DNA from: an uncultured Devosia sp.
Lineage (GTDB): Bacteria; Pseudomonadota; Alphaproteobacteria; Rhizobiales; Devosiaceae
Assembly: GCF_913055165.1 (NCBI RefSeq)
Contig: NZ_CAJXJS010000006.1
Span: 1-64,000 of the forward strand
DNA: 64,000 nucleotides
Direction: 5' to 3'
The position numbers and the translations under genes are program-made. This document shows positions 9,458 to 20,066 of this stretch, piece after piece (position 1 is the stretch's first letter; every line of letters starts with the position of its first letter). Below the pieces are notes generated by a model. That model saw only the letters and a list, made by a program, of their open reading frames with translations. It did not search any database and was not told where the DNA came from.

Positions 9458-10477
9458 TCAGGCCTCGATCGTGATATCGGTCCAGAGCTCGGACGCATCC
9501 GGCTCGGGATCGTTCGTTGCGAACTCTGCCGCCTCGGTGACGATGGCGCGAATTTCGGTCTCGATCTTCTTGAGCTCTTCCTCGGTGATGCTGCCACCTT
9601 CAAGCAGACGCGCACGCACCTGCTCGATCGGATCGCGCTCCTGCCGGTACTTGGTGACTTCATCCTTGGACCGGTACTTGGCCGGGTCGGACATGGAGTG
9701 ACCCCGATAGCGATAGGTCAGCATCTCCAGGATATAGGGGCCCTTGCCGGACCGGGCATGCTCAATGGCGCGCTGAGCAGCATCATAGACCATGCGCACA
9801 TCCATGCCGTCGACCTGCTCGCCCGGAATGTTGAAGCTGAGGCCACGCTGGGAAAAATCGGTCGTCGCCGCGGCGCGCTCGATCGAGGTGCCCATGGCGT
9901 ATTTGTTGTTTTCGATGACGTAGACAACCGGCAGGTTCCAGAGCTTGGCCATGTTGAAGCTCTCATAGACCTGGCCCTGATTGGCGGCACCGTCGCCGAA
10001 ATAGGTGATCGAGACCGAACCGTCGCCCGTGTATTTGCTGGCAAAGGCAAGCCCCGTGCCCAGCGAGGCCTGGGCGCCCACAATGCCATTGCCGCCATAG
10101 AAGCGGTGTTCATTGGAGAACATGTGCATCGAGCCGCCCTTGCCCTTGGAAAGGCCACCCTGACGCCCAGTCAATTCGGCCATGACGCCCTTGGGATCGA
10201 GCCCCATGACCAGCATGTGGCCATGGTCGCGATAACCGGTGATCTGGGCGTCCTTGCCCTTCTCAGAGGCCATGGTGATGCCGGTGACAACCGCCTCCTG
10301 ACCGATATACAGGTGGCAGAAGCCGCCGATCAGGCCCATGCCATACATCTGGCCGGCCTTTTCCTCGAACCGACGGATCAGCAGCATCTCGCGAAACGCT
10401 TCGAGATCCTGTTCCTGGGTGAACTGGGGGACGTTGGGCTGCGTCTTGGCCTTGGTGGCCGTCGCCTTGCGCGCCAT
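9458..10477 (-). CDS. pdhA: Pyruvate dehydrogenase E1 alpha subunit
   Basis: 339 aa from ATG 10477 (MARKATATKAKTQPNV), with GGAG upstream; the track start adds 34 residues from the intergenic region. E1-alpha decarboxylates pyruvate on thiamine diphosphate. The ThDP/Mg motif GDGAANQGQVYESFNMAKLW ... VIENN is intact. YRYRGHSMSDPAKYR is the conserved phosphorylation-loop region. First PDH gene of the cluster, with a 116-base gap to ftsB that could hold its promoter. Confidence 0.97.
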   Translation of the reverse strand: MARKATATKAKTQPNVPQFTQEQDLEAFREMLLIRRFEEKAGQMYGMGLIGGFCHLYIGQEAVVTGITMASEKGKDAQITGYRDHGHMLVMGLDPKGVMAELTGRQGGLSKGKGGSMHMFSNEHRFYGGNGIVGAQASLGTGLAFASKYTGDGSVSITYFGDGAANQGQVYESFNMAKLWNLPVVYVIENNKYAMGTSIERAAATTDFSQRGLSFNIPGEQVDGMDVRMVYDAAQRAIEHARSGKGPYILEMLTYRYRGHSMSDPAKYRSKDEVTKYRQERDPIEQVRARLLEGGSITEEELKKIETEIRAIVTEAAEFATNDPEPDASELWTDITIEA

Positions 10478-10593
10478 TCTACACTCCGCTTGGGTCGGGG
10501 AATTTGCCGCTCTGGCCCGATCAGGCCACTTTGTGCATGATACTGCAAGCCGCAGGCCAATAACATTGCCCGGCAACACGCTTCGGATAGAGT

Positions 10594-11013
10594 CTAAAGC
10601 GTTGAATCCGCTTGTATTATCGAGATTAACTGATCGTCGATTAATTCAACGAATTGACCGGAAATTGGTTTACCCGTGTCCGGGTTCACCATGACCAGCA
10701 CATCGTCGGCATGGGCCATGTTCAGAAGCGCCCGTGCGCGCTCGGTGACGATATCAGGATCCAGATGACGGGGGTTCATCAACGCCGCCCTGTGCCGATA
10801 GGCGTCGATTTCCGCCTGAAGTGCAGCACTGCGATCCTGCAGCACTTCGATATCGGCCAGGATATCCTCCCGATTCTCGATGCCGAATTGACCCGAAATC
10901 GCCGAATAGCCCAGATAGCCCTGGAAACAGAGCAAAGCCACTGTCAGGGCCAGTGGTCGCCAAAATGCAGGACGTTTGAGGCGGGTGGGCATGCGCAAAC
11001 CAGGTTCAGACAC
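10594..11013 (-). CDS. ftsB: FtsB/DivIC-family cell-division protein
   Basis: 139 aa bitopic membrane protein. After a basic N-terminus (about 18 residues) there is one transmembrane helix (LALTVALLCFQGYLGYSA), then a periplasmic coiled-coil region (ILADIEVLQDRSAALQAEIDAYRHRAALM) and a conserved tail (PRHLDPDIVTERARALLNMAHADDVLVM), the pattern of the septum-formation initiator family. FtsB bridges FtsL/FtsQ in the divisome. Placement just upstream of pdhA is standard in Rhizobiales, although eno, the usual neighbour on the other side, is replaced here by maeB. Start is GTG at 11013; an ATG at 10992 is an alternative, and neither has a strong ribosome site. Confidence 0.88.
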   Translation of the reverse strand: MSEPGLRMPTRLKRPAFWRPLALTVALLCFQGYLGYSAISGQFGIENREDILADIEVLQDRSAALQAEIDAYRHRAALMNPRHLDPDIVTERARALLNMAHADDVLVMVNPDTGKPISGQFVELIDDQLISIIQADSTL

Positions 11014-11141
11014 ATAACCATGCCTGACAAGGCATTAATGCCCGGTTGAAACGGGCGCCCATCACACCCGGCGCAGAGTCGAGAACTCCAGAGTTTCAAC
11101 ACCGCGCCGAGACCGCAAAAGTGGCGGAAAGGCCTCCCGCA

Positions 11142-13427
11142 TCAGGAGGCCGCGCCCAATGCCTCGTTCGCAGCAATCGCCGCCATGTTGACGATGCCGC
11201 GGCTGGTAACCGACGGCGCCAGGATATGCGCCGGCGCTTGAGTGCCCATCAGGATGGGACCAACAGCCAAGCCGTTGTTCATCTCCTTGAGCAGCGTCAT
11301 GGAGAGGTTGGCAGCATCGAGATCGGGAAACACAAGTAGATTGGCCTCACCCTTCAACACCGTGTCGGGAATATAGCGTTCGCGCAGGGCCTCATTGAGT
11401 GCCAGGTCACCTTGCATTTCGCCCTCGACGATCATGTCCGGAGCAATGGCCTTGAGCTTGTCATAGGCCGCTCGCATCTTGTAGGCGCTATCGCCGTCGC
11501 GTGACCCAAAATTGGAGTAGCTGAGCAGCGCCGCCTTGGCTTCGATATTGAAACGCTTCAAGTGATCCCGCGCCTGCAGCGTGATCGAGACGATTTCATC
11601 GGCGCTTGGGTTCTGATTGACATAGGTGTCGGTCAGGAAGAACGCACCCCGCGGCATGATCAGCATCGAGAGCGCCGATACCTCGGTGACACCCGGCTGA
11701 AGGCCGAGAACGGATTTGATGTCGCGCGCGTGCTTGATGAAGCGGCCCTGCAGCCCGCATAGCATGGCATCAGCGTCGCCGCGCTTCACCGCCAGCGCGC
11801 CAATGACAGTCGTGTTGGTGCGAACAATAGTCCGCGCGGTGTCCGGGGTCACGCCTTGGCGACCGACCAGCGAATGGAACAGGGTGACATAGTCGCGATA
11901 GCGCGGATCATCTTCCGGGTTGATCACCTCGAAATCGCGCCCTGGCTGGATGGAGAGGCCAAATCGTTCGATGCGCGCTTCCAGAACGGCGGGGCGGCCA
12001 ATCAGGATCGGACGCGCGAGACCTTCCTCAAGCAGCACCTGAGCCGCCCGCAATACGCGCTCGTCCTCGCCATCGGCAAAGGCAATGCGCTTGCCCTGCC
12101 CCTGCGCGCGGTCGATGATCGGCTTCATCACCAATCCAGACCGGAAGACAAACCGGTTGAGGCTGTCCTGGTAGGCGTCCCAGTTTTCGATCGGCTTCTT
12201 GGCCACACCCGATTCCATCGCCGCGCGAGCCACCGCCGGAGCAATCCGCAGGATCAGCCGCTGATCGAATGGATTGGGGATGATGTGCTCTGGTCCGTAG
12301 ACCGCCGGTGCTCCGGAAGTTGAGACCTCCAGCCCCGGCTCACGCGCCAGCTTGGCAATGGCGCGGACGGCCGCCAGCTTCATCTCCTCGTTAATCGTCG
12401 TGGCGTGCACATCGAGCGCGCCCCGGAAGATGAACGGGAAGCAGAGGACGTTGTTGACCTGATTGGGATAGTCCGACCGGCCGGTGCAGACCATGGCGTC
12501 CGGACGCGTTTCCTTGGCAACCTCCGGCATGATTTCCGGATTGGGATTGGCCAGTGCCAGGATCAGCGGCTTCGGCGCCATTTTGGCCAGCATTTCGGGC
12601 TTCAATGCCCCCGCTGCCGACAGGCCCAGGAAGACATCGGCACCATCGATGACTTCGGCCAGCGTCGTCGCCTCGCTGGTCCGGCGGAATTGCCCACGCC
12701 ACTTGTCATTGACGTCATTGCGTTTGTGGGTAACCAGCCCATCCTTGTCGGCTACCCAGATGTTCTCATGCTTGGCACCCAGCGCCACCAGCACGTTGAG
12801 GCAGGCAATCGCGGCCGCCCCTGCCCCGGATGTGCAGATTTTGGCTTCACTGATCGTCTTGCCGGCCAGTTCCAGCCCATTCAGGACCGCAGCACCGACG
12901 ATGATGGCCGTACCATGCTGGTCGTCATGAAAAACCGGGATCGGCATGCGTTCGCGCAGGGCTTCCTCGATCTCGAAACAATCCGGAGCGCGGATGTCCT
13001 CCAGATTGATCCCACCGAAAGTAGGCCAGAGGGGAGCGACTGCGTCGGTGAATTTCTGCGGATTGATTTCGTCGATCTCGAGGTCGAAGACATCGATACC
13101 GGCAAACTTCTTGAAGAGAACGGCTTTTCCTTCCATCACCGGCTTGCTCGCCAAAGCGCCGATATTGCCCAACCCCAGCACGGCCGTGCCGTTGGAGATC
13201 ACGGCCACCAGATTCTGGCGGGATGTGTAACGAGCAACCGCCTCCGGTGTCTGCGCGATCTCCTCGCATGGAGCGGCCACGCCGGGCGAATAGGCCAGAG
13301 CCAGATCGCGCTGATTGCCCAGAGGCTTCAGCGGCTGGATCTCCAGCTTGCCGGGCTTTGGAAACTCATGAAAATGCAACGCGGCTTCTCGCAATGCCTT
13401 GCGCTGCTCATTGATATCGGTGGACAC
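11142..13427 (-). CDS. maeB: NADP-dependent malic enzyme with C-terminal phosphotransacetylase-like domain
   Basis: 761 aa. Residues 1-430 form the malic enzyme ([26 protein letters not shown], the NAD(P)-binding [17 protein letters not shown]); it oxidatively decarboxylates malate to pyruvate. The remaining part (from about 430) resembles phosphate acetyltransferase, as in MaeB-type and rhizobial Dme/Tme enzymes, where it acts in acetyl-CoA-responsive regulation rather than catalysis. Start is GTG with GGGAGAGA upstream. Together with the PDH cluster just downstream it connects the TCA pool to acetyl-CoA. The 189-base gap to the EAL gene should contain its promoter. Confidence 0.96.
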   Translation of the reverse strand: MSTDINEQRKALREAALHFHEFPKPGKLEIQPLKPLGNQRDLALAYSPGVAAPCEEIAQTPEAVARYTSRQNLVAVISNGTAVLGLGNIGALASKPVMEGKAVLFKKFAGIDVFDLEIDEINPQKFTDAVAPLWPTFGGINLEDIRAPDCFEIEEALRERMPIPVFHDDQHGTAIIVGAAVLNGLELAGKTISEAKICTSGAGAAAIACLNVLVALGAKHENIWVADKDGLVTHKRNDVNDKWRGQFRRTSEATTLAEVIDGADVFLGLSAAGALKPEMLAKMAPKPLILALANPNPEIMPEVAKETRPDAMVCTGRSDYPNQVNNVLCFPFIFRGALDVHATTINEEMKLAAVRAIAKLAREPGLEVSTSGAPAVYGPEHIIPNPFDQRLILRIAPAVARAAMESGVAKKPIENWDAYQDSLNRFVFRSGLVMKPIIDRAQGQGKRIAFADGEDERVLRAAQVLLEEGLARPILIGRPAVLEARIERFGLSIQPGRDFEVINPEDDPRYRDYVTLFHSLVGRQGVTPDTARTIVRTNTTVIGALAVKRGDADAMLCGLQGRFIKHARDIKSVLGLQPGVTEVSALSMLIMPRGAFFLTDTYVNQNPSADEIVSITLQARDHLKRFNIEAKAALLSYSNFGSRDGDSAYKMRAAYDKLKAIAPDMIVEGEMQGDLALNEALRERYIPDTVLKGEANLLVFPDLDAANLSMTLLKEMNNGLAVGPILMGTQAPAHILAPSVTSRGIVNMAAIAANEALGAAS

Positions 13428-13616
13428 GAAGCTCTCTCCCGGCAGGCCAATCGGCGCGTTGGTGCCATCAATCTCTTAAATTGAAAAGGCCGGATACGCC
13501 CAAGGCGTCGAGTCCGCGGCAAAAATGCGGCGGCTTGGAATGCTGCAACGTTTACGGAGACAGACATGTGACAGAAATGGAGCGCGAGGCCCCGTCTATC
13601 TCCCGGGCAGACAGGA

Positions 13617-15215
13617 TCAGGCCGCCGATGCGACCACTTCCAGCCGCGGCTGCGGATTGGACGCAGAATGCAGGGCCAGAGCCAGTTCCTTGAAGGCCGT
13701 CACCTTCAACGCCGGCGCGAAGATGTATCCCTGCGCGTGCAGGACGCCCCTTGATCGCAGATAAAGCGCCTGTTCTTCCGTTTCGACACCTTCGGCGACG
13801 ATCTCGCAATCAAGATCCTTCGCCATGGCAATCAAGCCATCCAGCACAGGCACCTGGGTGGTCCCTGGCTTGATCATATCAACGAAAATGCGGTCGATCT
13901 TGATGACGTCGACCCCCAGCGTCGCAAGATAAGCGAGGTTGGAATGCCCGGTCCCTGCGTCATCCATGGCCAGCCGCGCGCCAAGCGCGTGCAGCCCTGA
14001 AATAACGCTTGTCGTCGCCATCGAGTTGGTCAGTGGCCGCCGCTCGGTGATCTCGAAAACCAGCTGCCGGAAATTGATCGGCGACTGACCGAAGATGGCT
14101 TGCACGTCTTCAACAATGCCCACATCGCGGAAATGCCCTTCGAACAGGTTGATCGAAATCTTCATGTTCGGCAGCGTCTTGGACAGCTCGCCCAAATCGT
14201 TGCGCACCTGTTCCATCAGCGAAACCGTCATCGGGATAGCGAGCCCGGTAACCTCCGCATAGTCGATGAAGGCGCCCGGCGGGATAACCTGGCCGTTGCG
14301 CTTTTCCCAGCGGCAGAGCACTTCGCAACCCACTAGTTCGCCGGTCCGCAGATTGATCACGGGTTGATAATAGGGCTTGATTTCGTTGCGTTCTATCGCC
14401 CGCTCCAGATCGAACGCCGGAACGCGCGAGCGCCTTGCATAGCTCAGATTGAACAGCAGGAAGACTGCGCTGGCGAGACAGGCGATGACCGTGAAAATCA
14501 CATCAAGGTCTGCATATCCGGATCGCGCCATGGCAAAGGGCACCGCATATTCCACCTTGATTGGGAACTGCCCTGCATAGCCCTGCGCACTTATATAATC
14601 CGTACTCGACTGCCGGCGGTCAAACCCAGACGGGTCGCCAAGCGTGACGATCGACAGCCCATTGGTGAGCGTCACGCGCAGCATGGACGAGTCCGGCAAG
14701 GTGTCGGTCAGGGCGGCTTCGGATTGAGCCATCAATGGCACGAACGTCGAGACCCGGCGCGTTTCTCCGAATGTCTGGGTAATCTTGAGCGCCGGCATGG
14801 CCAAGTCACCGAGCTTGACGACGGCAATGGTCTCGGTCAGGCCGGGGACCGGCAGCGCCTGCGACAGCGGCGAATAATCCACGACGCGTCCATAGGCGTC
14901 GCAATACTGAACCCCGTCCAGGTTTTCGACCAGGAACTGCTTGAGGTTCAACCCCGCTTCAATGGCTTCCTGAGCGTTGGTGACGAATGTTGGCGTGCAT
15001 AGTGAAGGGCTCGCGGCAATCACCTTCCGTAAAGCGCTCACACCATCCATTATGCTTGAATTCAAGTGTGAGCTAACGGTCTCAACATATAGCTGAGCCT
15101 TTTCTTTCTCCCGGTATTGCACATAGGCATCAAGCAGGTAGTCCACCGCAATAATGGGCACAAACGCCAGGATGGCGCCCAAGAGCATCAGGACATGGGA
15201 TAACCTGGATTTCAC
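13617..15215 (-). CDS. Membrane-anchored EAL-domain c-di-GMP phosphodiesterase with periplasmic CSS-like sensor
   Basis: 532 aa. The N-terminus has a transmembrane helix (VLMLLGAILAFVPIIAVDYLL), then a periplasmic region of about 200 residues with cysteines (SLCTPTF, QYCDAYG) resembling the CSS-motif sensor of PdeB/PdeC-type enzymes, then a second helix (VIFTVIACLASAVFLLFNL) and a cytoplasmic EAL domain. In the EAL domain the signature is CEVLCRW (EVL), with SINLFEGHF, EITER, DDAGTGHSNLAYL, IKIDRIFVD and EGVETEEQ, so the metal-binding acidic residues seem retained and activity is likely. In CSS-type enzymes the periplasmic disulfide state controls phosphodiesterase activity. A CtrA-type box lies 52 bases upstream. 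GTG start; ATG at 15188 is an alternative. Confidence 0.9.
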   Translation of the reverse strand: MKSRLSHVLMLLGAILAFVPIIAVDYLLDAYVQYREKEKAQLYVETVSSHLNSSIMDGVSALRKVIAASPSLCTPTFVTNAQEAIEAGLNLKQFLVENLDGVQYCDAYGRVVDYSPLSQALPVPGLTETIAVVKLGDLAMPALKITQTFGETRRVSTFVPLMAQSEAALTDTLPDSSMLRVTLTNGLSIVTLGDPSGFDRRQSSTDYISAQGYAGQFPIKVEYAVPFAMARSGYADLDVIFTVIACLASAVFLLFNLSYARRSRVPAFDLERAIERNEIKPYYQPVINLRTGELVGCEVLCRWEKRNGQVIPPGAFIDYAEVTGLAIPMTVSLMEQVRNDLGELSKTLPNMKISINLFEGHFRDVGIVEDVQAIFGQSPINFRQLVFEITERRPLTNSMATTSVISGLHALGARLAMDDAGTGHSNLAYLATLGVDVIKIDRIFVDMIKPGTTQVPVLDGLIAMAKDLDCEIVAEGVETEEQALYLRSRGVLHAQGYIFAPALKVTAFKELALALHSASNPQPRLEVVASAA

Positions 15216-15266
15216 CTGCGAATCCGAGCTCGGAAAATCTTGCCTACCTGCGTAGCAAGCAAGGCT

Positions 15267-15291
15267 TTAACGGGTCGTTAATGCTGATTAA
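15267..15291 (-). promoter_or_regulatory. CtrA-type binding box upstream of the EAL gene
   Basis: TTAACGGGTCGTTAA (15267-15281) is a perfect TTAA-N7-TTAA match to the CtrA consensus. A second overlapping pair TTAA-N6-TTAA extends to 15291. It lies 52 bases upstream of the EAL gene start and between that gene and the aspS terminator, so it can only serve the EAL gene. CtrA is the master cell-cycle response regulator of Alphaproteobacteria and commonly controls motility and c-di-GMP genes. Function is inferred from the match and position. Confidence 0.6.
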
Positions 15292-15315
15292 CCGGCGCTA
15301 ACCATGATGAAGATG

Positions 15316-15343
15316 AAAGAGGCGACCCTGGGTCGCCTCCTTT
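15316..15343 (-). terminator. Intrinsic terminator of aspS
   Basis: A 9-bp perfect stem GAGGCGACC / GGTCGCCTC with a 3-base loop, followed on the minus strand by TTTC. It sits about 35 bases after the aspS stop codon. Confidence 0.75.
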
Positions 15344-15377
15344 GACGTGATCACAGTGGTGGTCTGCTTTGGAGCCG

Positions 15378-17168
15378 TCAGCTCTGAACGTTCAACCGGA
15401 TGCTGAGTTCGCGGAGCTGCTTGGGGGCAGCCGCGCTCGGCGCGCCCATCAGCAGATCCTCCGCCTGCTGGTTCATCGGGAACGCGGTGATTTCACGCAG
15501 GTTTTGCACGCCACAGAGCAACATCACGATGCGGTCGATACCAAATGCCGCTCCGCCGTGCGGCGGTGCACCATACTGGAACGCCCGGTAGAGACCGCCG
15601 AACTGCTCCTCAACTTCCTGGCGCGATTTGCCAGTCAGTTCGAAGGCCTTGATCATCGTCTCGGGCTCCTGGTTACGGATCGACCCCGAAGCAATCTCGA
15701 AACCGTTGCACACCGCATCGTATTGATAGGCCTTGAGCGACAACGGATCTTCCGAGTTCAACGCGTCCAGCCCACCCTGCGGCATGGAGAACGGGTTGTG
15801 GGCAAAATCTACGCGCTTTTCTTCGTCGTCCCATTCGTAGAAGGGGAAATCGACAATCCAGCACAGCGCGAATTGATCAGTGTCCACAACACCCAAATCC
15901 GTACCGACCTTGGTCCGGGCTTCACCGGCGAACTTGTAGAACTTCTCCGGACGGCCCGCGACGAAGAAGACCGCGTCGCCGTCTTCCAGTCCAAGCTGGG
16001 CTTTGAGTGCGGCAGCGCGTTCCTCGCCGATATTCTTGGCGATCGGTCCCGAGCCCTGCCCTTCCTTGAAGAAGATGTAGCCCAGGCCCGGCTGCCCCTC
16101 ACCCTGCGCCCAGGCGTTCATGCGATCGCAGAAGGCGCGACCGATCGGCTCGGCGCCGGCCTTGTTCTTGGCCGGGATAGCCCAGACTTCGACCTTCGGA
16201 TCGGCCTCGATCTGGTTGGCAAAGACCTTGAAACCGGATCCGGCAAAATGCTCAGTCACGGCCTGAATCTCGATCGGGTTGCGCAGGTCTGGCTTGTCCG
16301 ACCCATATTTGCGGATGGCTTCGGCATAGGGGATGCGGGGCCAGCCCTTGGTCACCCGCTTGCCATCTGCGAACTTTTCGAACACCTCGGTCATGACCGG
16401 CTCGACCGTGTTCCACACGTCTTCTTGGGTCACAAAGCTCATCTCGAGGTCGAGCTGGTAGAATTCACCGGGCAACCTGTCGGCGCGCGGGTCCTCGTCG
16501 CGGAAGCAGGGTGCAACCTGGAAATAGCGGTCGAAGCCAGCCACCATCAGCAACTGCTTGTATTGCTGCGGGGCCTGCGGCAGGGCGAAGAACTTGCCAG
16601 GATGGATGCGGCTGGGCACCAGGAAGTCACGCGCACCCTCGGGCGACGATGCCGTCAGGATCGGCGTGGAAAATTCGGTGAAGCCAGCGTCACCCATCCC
16701 GGCGCGCATGGCCGAAATGATCTTGGTGCGCTTGACGATATTGGCGTGCAACTTCTCGCGCCGAAGATCGAGGAAGCGATAGCGCAGCCGGATGTCCTCG
16801 GGGTATTCGGCGTCACCAAACACCGGCAACGGCAATTCTTTGGCCACCGAGAGAACTTCGATTTCGCGGATAAATACCTCGATGGCACCGGTCGAAATAT
16901 TGGGGTTCACCGCCGCGACATCGCGCGGCTTGACCTCGCCGTCGATGCGCAACACCCATTCCGAGCGCACCTTCTCAGCGTCGGCAAAGGCGGCGGAATC
17001 CGGGTCAACGACGCACTGCGTGATGCCATAGTGGTCCCGCAGATCGATGAACAACAACCCGCCGTGATCTCGGACGCGGTGCACCCAGCCAGACAGGCGT
17101 ACATTATTGCCGGCATCGCCCGCCGAAAGGGCGCCACAGGTGTGGGAACGGTAGCGATGGAGGGTCAT
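15378..17168 (-). CDS. aspS: Aspartyl-tRNA synthetase
   Basis: 596 aa from ATG 17168 ([18 protein letters not shown]); the track's start is 26 codons longer and unsupported. Class II synthetase: N-terminal OB-fold anticodon-binding domain ([23 protein letters not shown]), motif 2 ([19 protein letters not shown]), the bacterial GAD insertion in the middle, and motif 3 near the C-terminus ([13 protein letters not shown]). As the window also has gatA, gatB and gatC, it may be a non-discriminating enzyme that also charges tRNA-Asn; the specificity loop would decide. Divergent from rnd; terminator at 15316-15343. Confidence 0.96.
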   Translation of the reverse strand: MTLHRYRSHTCGALSAGDAGNNVRLSGWVHRVRDHGGLLFIDLRDHYGITQCVVDPDSAAFADAEKVRSEWVLRIDGEVKPRDVAAVNPNISTGAIEVFIREIEVLSVAKELPLPVFGDAEYPEDIRLRYRFLDLRREKLHANIVKRTKIISAMRAGMGDAGFTEFSTPILTASSPEGARDFLVPSRIHPGKFFALPQAPQQYKQLLMVAGFDRYFQVAPCFRDEDPRADRLPGEFYQLDLEMSFVTQEDVWNTVEPVMTEVFEKFADGKRVTKGWPRIPYAEAIRKYGSDKPDLRNPIEIQAVTEHFAGSGFKVFANQIEADPKVEVWAIPAKNKAGAEPIGRAFCDRMNAWAQGEGQPGLGYIFFKEGQGSGPIAKNIGEERAAALKAQLGLEDGDAVFFVAGRPEKFYKFAGEARTKVGTDLGVVDTDQFALCWIVDFPFYEWDDEEKRVDFAHNPFSMPQGGLDALNSEDPLSLKAYQYDAVCNGFEIASGSIRNQEPETMIKAFELTGKSRQEVEEQFGGLYRAFQYGAPPHGGAAFGIDRIVMLLCGVQNLREITAFPMNQQAEDLLMGAPSAAAPKQLRELSIRLNVQS

Positions 17169-17352
17169 GTCAGGTCTCGAAAATGCTAGAGAAAGGCCGG
17201 AATCTTGCGCGGGAAAAGCGCATGGCGGGGCAAACTTGTCAAGCATCAGCGCTCAACCCCGGCGGCCCGTTCACCGCTCGAAAAATCCAAGGTGGAGCAA
17301 TCCCGGCGCACCTGCTAGGAAGAATAGTGACGATTTTGAGACGGTATGACGT

Positions 17353-18522
17353 ATGGACCTCATTGTTTCCACAGAGGCGCTGGCGGCCTTTTGCGAGCGC
17401 GCTGCCCAGTTCGAGTTTGTGACGGTCGACACCGAGTTCCTGCGGGAAACGACATACTGGCCCCGTCTCTGTCTGGTTCAGGTGGCAACCGACGACGAGG
17501 CTGTGCTGATTGACCCCCTCGCGCCCGACATCAAGCTGGCGCCCTTTTTTGCGCTTCTGGCCAATCCGAACGTCACCAAGGTTTTCCACGCGGCCCGGCA
17601 GGATGTGGAAATCTTCGTCAAGCTCACGGGCGCGGTGCCGCACAATATCTTCGATACGCAAGTCGCGGCCAGCGTTTGCGGCTTCGGCGACAGCGCCTCC
17701 TATGACAGCCTGGTCCGCGCCATCTGCAAGGTCGAACTGGACAAGTCGTCCCGCTTTACCGATTGGTCGGCCCGGCCGCTCACCGAAAAGCAGCGTACCT
17801 ACGCCATCGCCGACGTTACCTATCTGCGCGACATCTACCGGGAGTTGCGCAAGCAGGTCGAAGCAACGCGTCGCTGGGACTGGGTGGAGGACGAACTGAC
17901 CACCTTGCGGAGCATCGACACCTATGTCGTGCGTCCAGAGCAGGCCTGGGAGCGAGTGAAGATGCGGTTTAACCGCCCCCGCGACCTGGCGGCCATCAAG
18001 GTTCTGGCGAAATGGCGCGAGCAGCGCGCCCAGGACAGCGATCAGCCACGCAGCCGCATTCTCAAGGACGACGTCTTGGCAGAATTGGCGACCCAGCGCC
18101 CCCTCACCCCCGACGCCTTCGAGAAGCTGCGCGCCGTGCCTCGCGGCTTTGGCCGCAGCAGTGCCGCGGGAGAGATCATCGCGCTGCTCAAGGAAGTGGA
18201 TGCGCTCCCAAAATCGGCGCTGCCGACCCTGCCGGAGCGCTATCGGGGGCCCTCACCCAAAGGTGCGGTCGGCGACCTGGTCCGCGTTCTCCTCAAGGCC
18301 GTCGCCGAACAGCATGGCGTCGCCGCGCGCATCATCGCGACGTCTGATGAAATCGACGCCCTCGTGCTGGATGACGATGCCGATGTGCCCGCACTCAAAG
18401 GTTGGCGGCGCAAGCTGTTCGGTGAAAAGGCCCTGGCCATCAAGCATGGCCGGATTGGGCTGATTGCCACCCGCAAGGGTATCGTGGAATTTCCGGTCAG
18501 CCAGGCCGAGGCCGCCGAATAG
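17353..18522 (+). CDS. rnd: Ribonuclease D
   Basis: 389 aa 3'-5' exonuclease that trims tRNA precursors. Exo I FVTVDTEFLRE supplies the Asp-Glu pair, KVFHAARQDVEIF is Exo II, and the DEDDy Exo III region is around YAIADVTYL, where Tyr and Asp are present. HRDC-type helical modules follow from about residue 205 (LAAIKVLAKWREQRAQDSD...). Length matches the family. It converges with ppx, whose stop lies 2 bases away. Divergence from aspS over 184 bases is usual in Rhizobiales. Confidence 0.95.
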   Translation: MDLIVSTEALAAFCERAAQFEFVTVDTEFLRETTYWPRLCLVQVATDDEAVLIDPLAPDIKLAPFFALLANPNVTKVFHAARQDVEIFVKLTGAVPHNIFDTQVAASVCGFGDSASYDSLVRAICKVELDKSSRFTDWSARPLTEKQRTYAIADVTYLRDIYRELRKQVEATRRWDWVEDELTTLRSIDTYVVRPEQAWERVKMRFNRPRDLAAIKVLAKWREQRAQDSDQPRSRILKDDVLAELATQRPLTPDAFEKLRAVPRGFGRSSAAGEIIALLKEVDALPKSALPTLPERYRGPSPKGAVGDLVRVLLKAVAEQHGVAARIIATSDEIDALVLDDDADVPALKGWRRKLFGEKALAIKHGRIGLIATRKGIVEFPVSQAEAAE

Positions 18523-18524
18523 GC

Positions 18525-20066
18525 TTATCCGACGTCCACGCGCCAGCTTGGGTGGGCAGCGACTTCGGCAAACTGACGCAGGCGATTACGCAGGTGGTCG
18601 CCGTCGAGGAACGCAAAATCGGCCGGCAGGTTCAGCACCAGCGTCTCCCCGTCGACGCTGAACCGGGTGCGTGGCAATACCCCGGGCATTGCAGCGGTCA
18701 TCGGGTAGGCGACACGCATCATCGACCCGATCAGCCGTGCGCGGGCAGTCAAGTCCTCCGAGCCGAGTGGCACCAGCACCTGTGCGGCCTTGGACTTGAG
18801 GCCGTCATACCGCACTGCCAGGGCCTGCGCCAGGAAGGAGCGCCCAGGATGGTCTATGCCGGTCAACGAGCCATAAGCCACCGAGTCCACACTTTGCGGT
18901 CCTCGGTAATCAGGATGCGAACGCCAGCCGATATCGGCCAGCAGGCAGGCAACCACCCGCAGACGCGCTGCTTCCGGCGTTTCCTCAGCGCCGATCGCGG
19001 CGAAATATTGGGCTGTAAACTCAACCAGGTCATTGGCATGCGCGGGCGACCTGGACCGCAGGATTGAAAGCTCTTCTGCGCCCTGGATAAGCGGATCGAT
19101 ACCCCGTTCCCGCTCGTCGAGCATGCCGAAGAGATAGCCTTCGCGCACGCCCAATGCCGAGAATACGACGCTATCGAACCGCCCTGCCCGCAGAATTTCG
19201 GCCAGCACTGCCGCGCCGAATGGCACCAGTTCGCGCCGGGAATTGCTGACATTGCCTGAGCCGGGATAGCCCTTGAGGGCATCGGCAGACACGATCTCCT
19301 CGCAGAAGGCGATCATTTCGTTCGCCGGCACCACATAGTCCTGCACCATATGGAGGGGATATTCCCGAACTGCCTGGTGCAGTTTGGCAAGGGATCGCCA
19401 GGTGCCGCCAATAGCAGCGAATCGCGACCCGGGCTCAGCCTTCCCCAGTATGGAGTTTTCCAGCCGGCTCCGGACCAGGCTCGCGGCCTTCTTGGGCGAG
19501 CTGTCAGCATCGTCTTGCAATCGGATAACGCCCAGCTCGAAGCTCTCACCATTGGTGTCCAGTCCGTTGGCGATATCGGAAAGCTCAAGACTGCCGCCGC
19601 CAAGATCACCGACAACGCCACAGAACCCGGGAATGCCCGCAACCACGCCCAGCGCGGCATAGTGTGCCTCTTCCTCTCCACTCAGGACGCGGACGCGCGC
19701 ATCCATGATCGCTTCGACTGCGGAGACAAACTCGTTGCGGTTGGCCGCGTCACGTACCGCAGACGTGGCCAGAATATAGACTTTGCCGACCCGCATCATG
19801 CGCGCCACGAGCGCAAAGCGCTTCATGGCTTCGAGCGCCTTGGCCATGTTGGCGTCGGCCAGTCGTCCGGTTTGGGCCATGCCCCGCCCGAGGGCGCAGG
19901 CTGCCTTCTCGTTGTAGAGCGGGGTCAGCGCCCGCGCATGGCGTTCATAAACCACCAGGCGCACCGAGTTGGAGCCGATGTCGAGGACCGCAACAGGACG
20001 AGCTCCCTTTATGCGCCCCTGCGCAGTTGGATCGGCATCGACGCCCCAGAACTGTGTCAAATTCAA
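18525..20066 (-). CDS. ppx: Exopolyphosphatase (Ppx/GppA family)
   Basis: 513 aa. The ASKHA-fold phosphate motif [17 protein letters not shown] is near the N-terminus, followed by [13 protein letters not shown] and [10 protein letters not shown], all conserved in Ppx/GppA. It hydrolyses terminal phosphates of polyphosphate or pppGpp. The start codon overlaps the ppk stop (ATGA), so synthesis and degradation of polyphosphate are coupled. Length is close to other alphaproteobacterial Ppx proteins. Confidence 0.93.
   Translation of the reverse strand: MNLTQFWGVDADPTAQGRIKGARPVAVLDIGSNSVRLVVYERHARALTPLYNEKAACALGRGMAQTGRLADANMAKALEAMKRFALVARMMRVGKVYILATSAVRDAANRNEFVSAVEAIMDARVRVLSGEEEAHYAALGVVAGIPGFCGVVGDLGGGSLELSDIANGLDTNGESFELGVIRLQDDADSSPKKAASLVRSRLENSILGKAEPGSRFAAIGGTWRSLAKLHQAVREYPLHMVQDYVVPANEMIAFCEEIVSADALKGYPGSGNVSNSRRELVPFGAAVLAEILRAGRFDSVVFSALGVREGYLFGMLDERERGIDPLIQGAEELSILRSRSPAHANDLVEFTAQYFAAIGAEETPEAARLRVVACLLADIGWRSHPDYRGPQSVDSVAYGSLTGIDHPGRSFLAQALAVRYDGLKSKAAQVLVPLGSEDLTARARLIGSMMRVAYPMTAAMPGVLPRTRFSVDGETLVLNLPADFAFLDGDHLRNRLRQFAEVAAHPSWRVDVG

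Noticed and set aside
15369-17189. 606-aa plus-strand ORF
   Set aside because: Exact antisense shadow of aspS.
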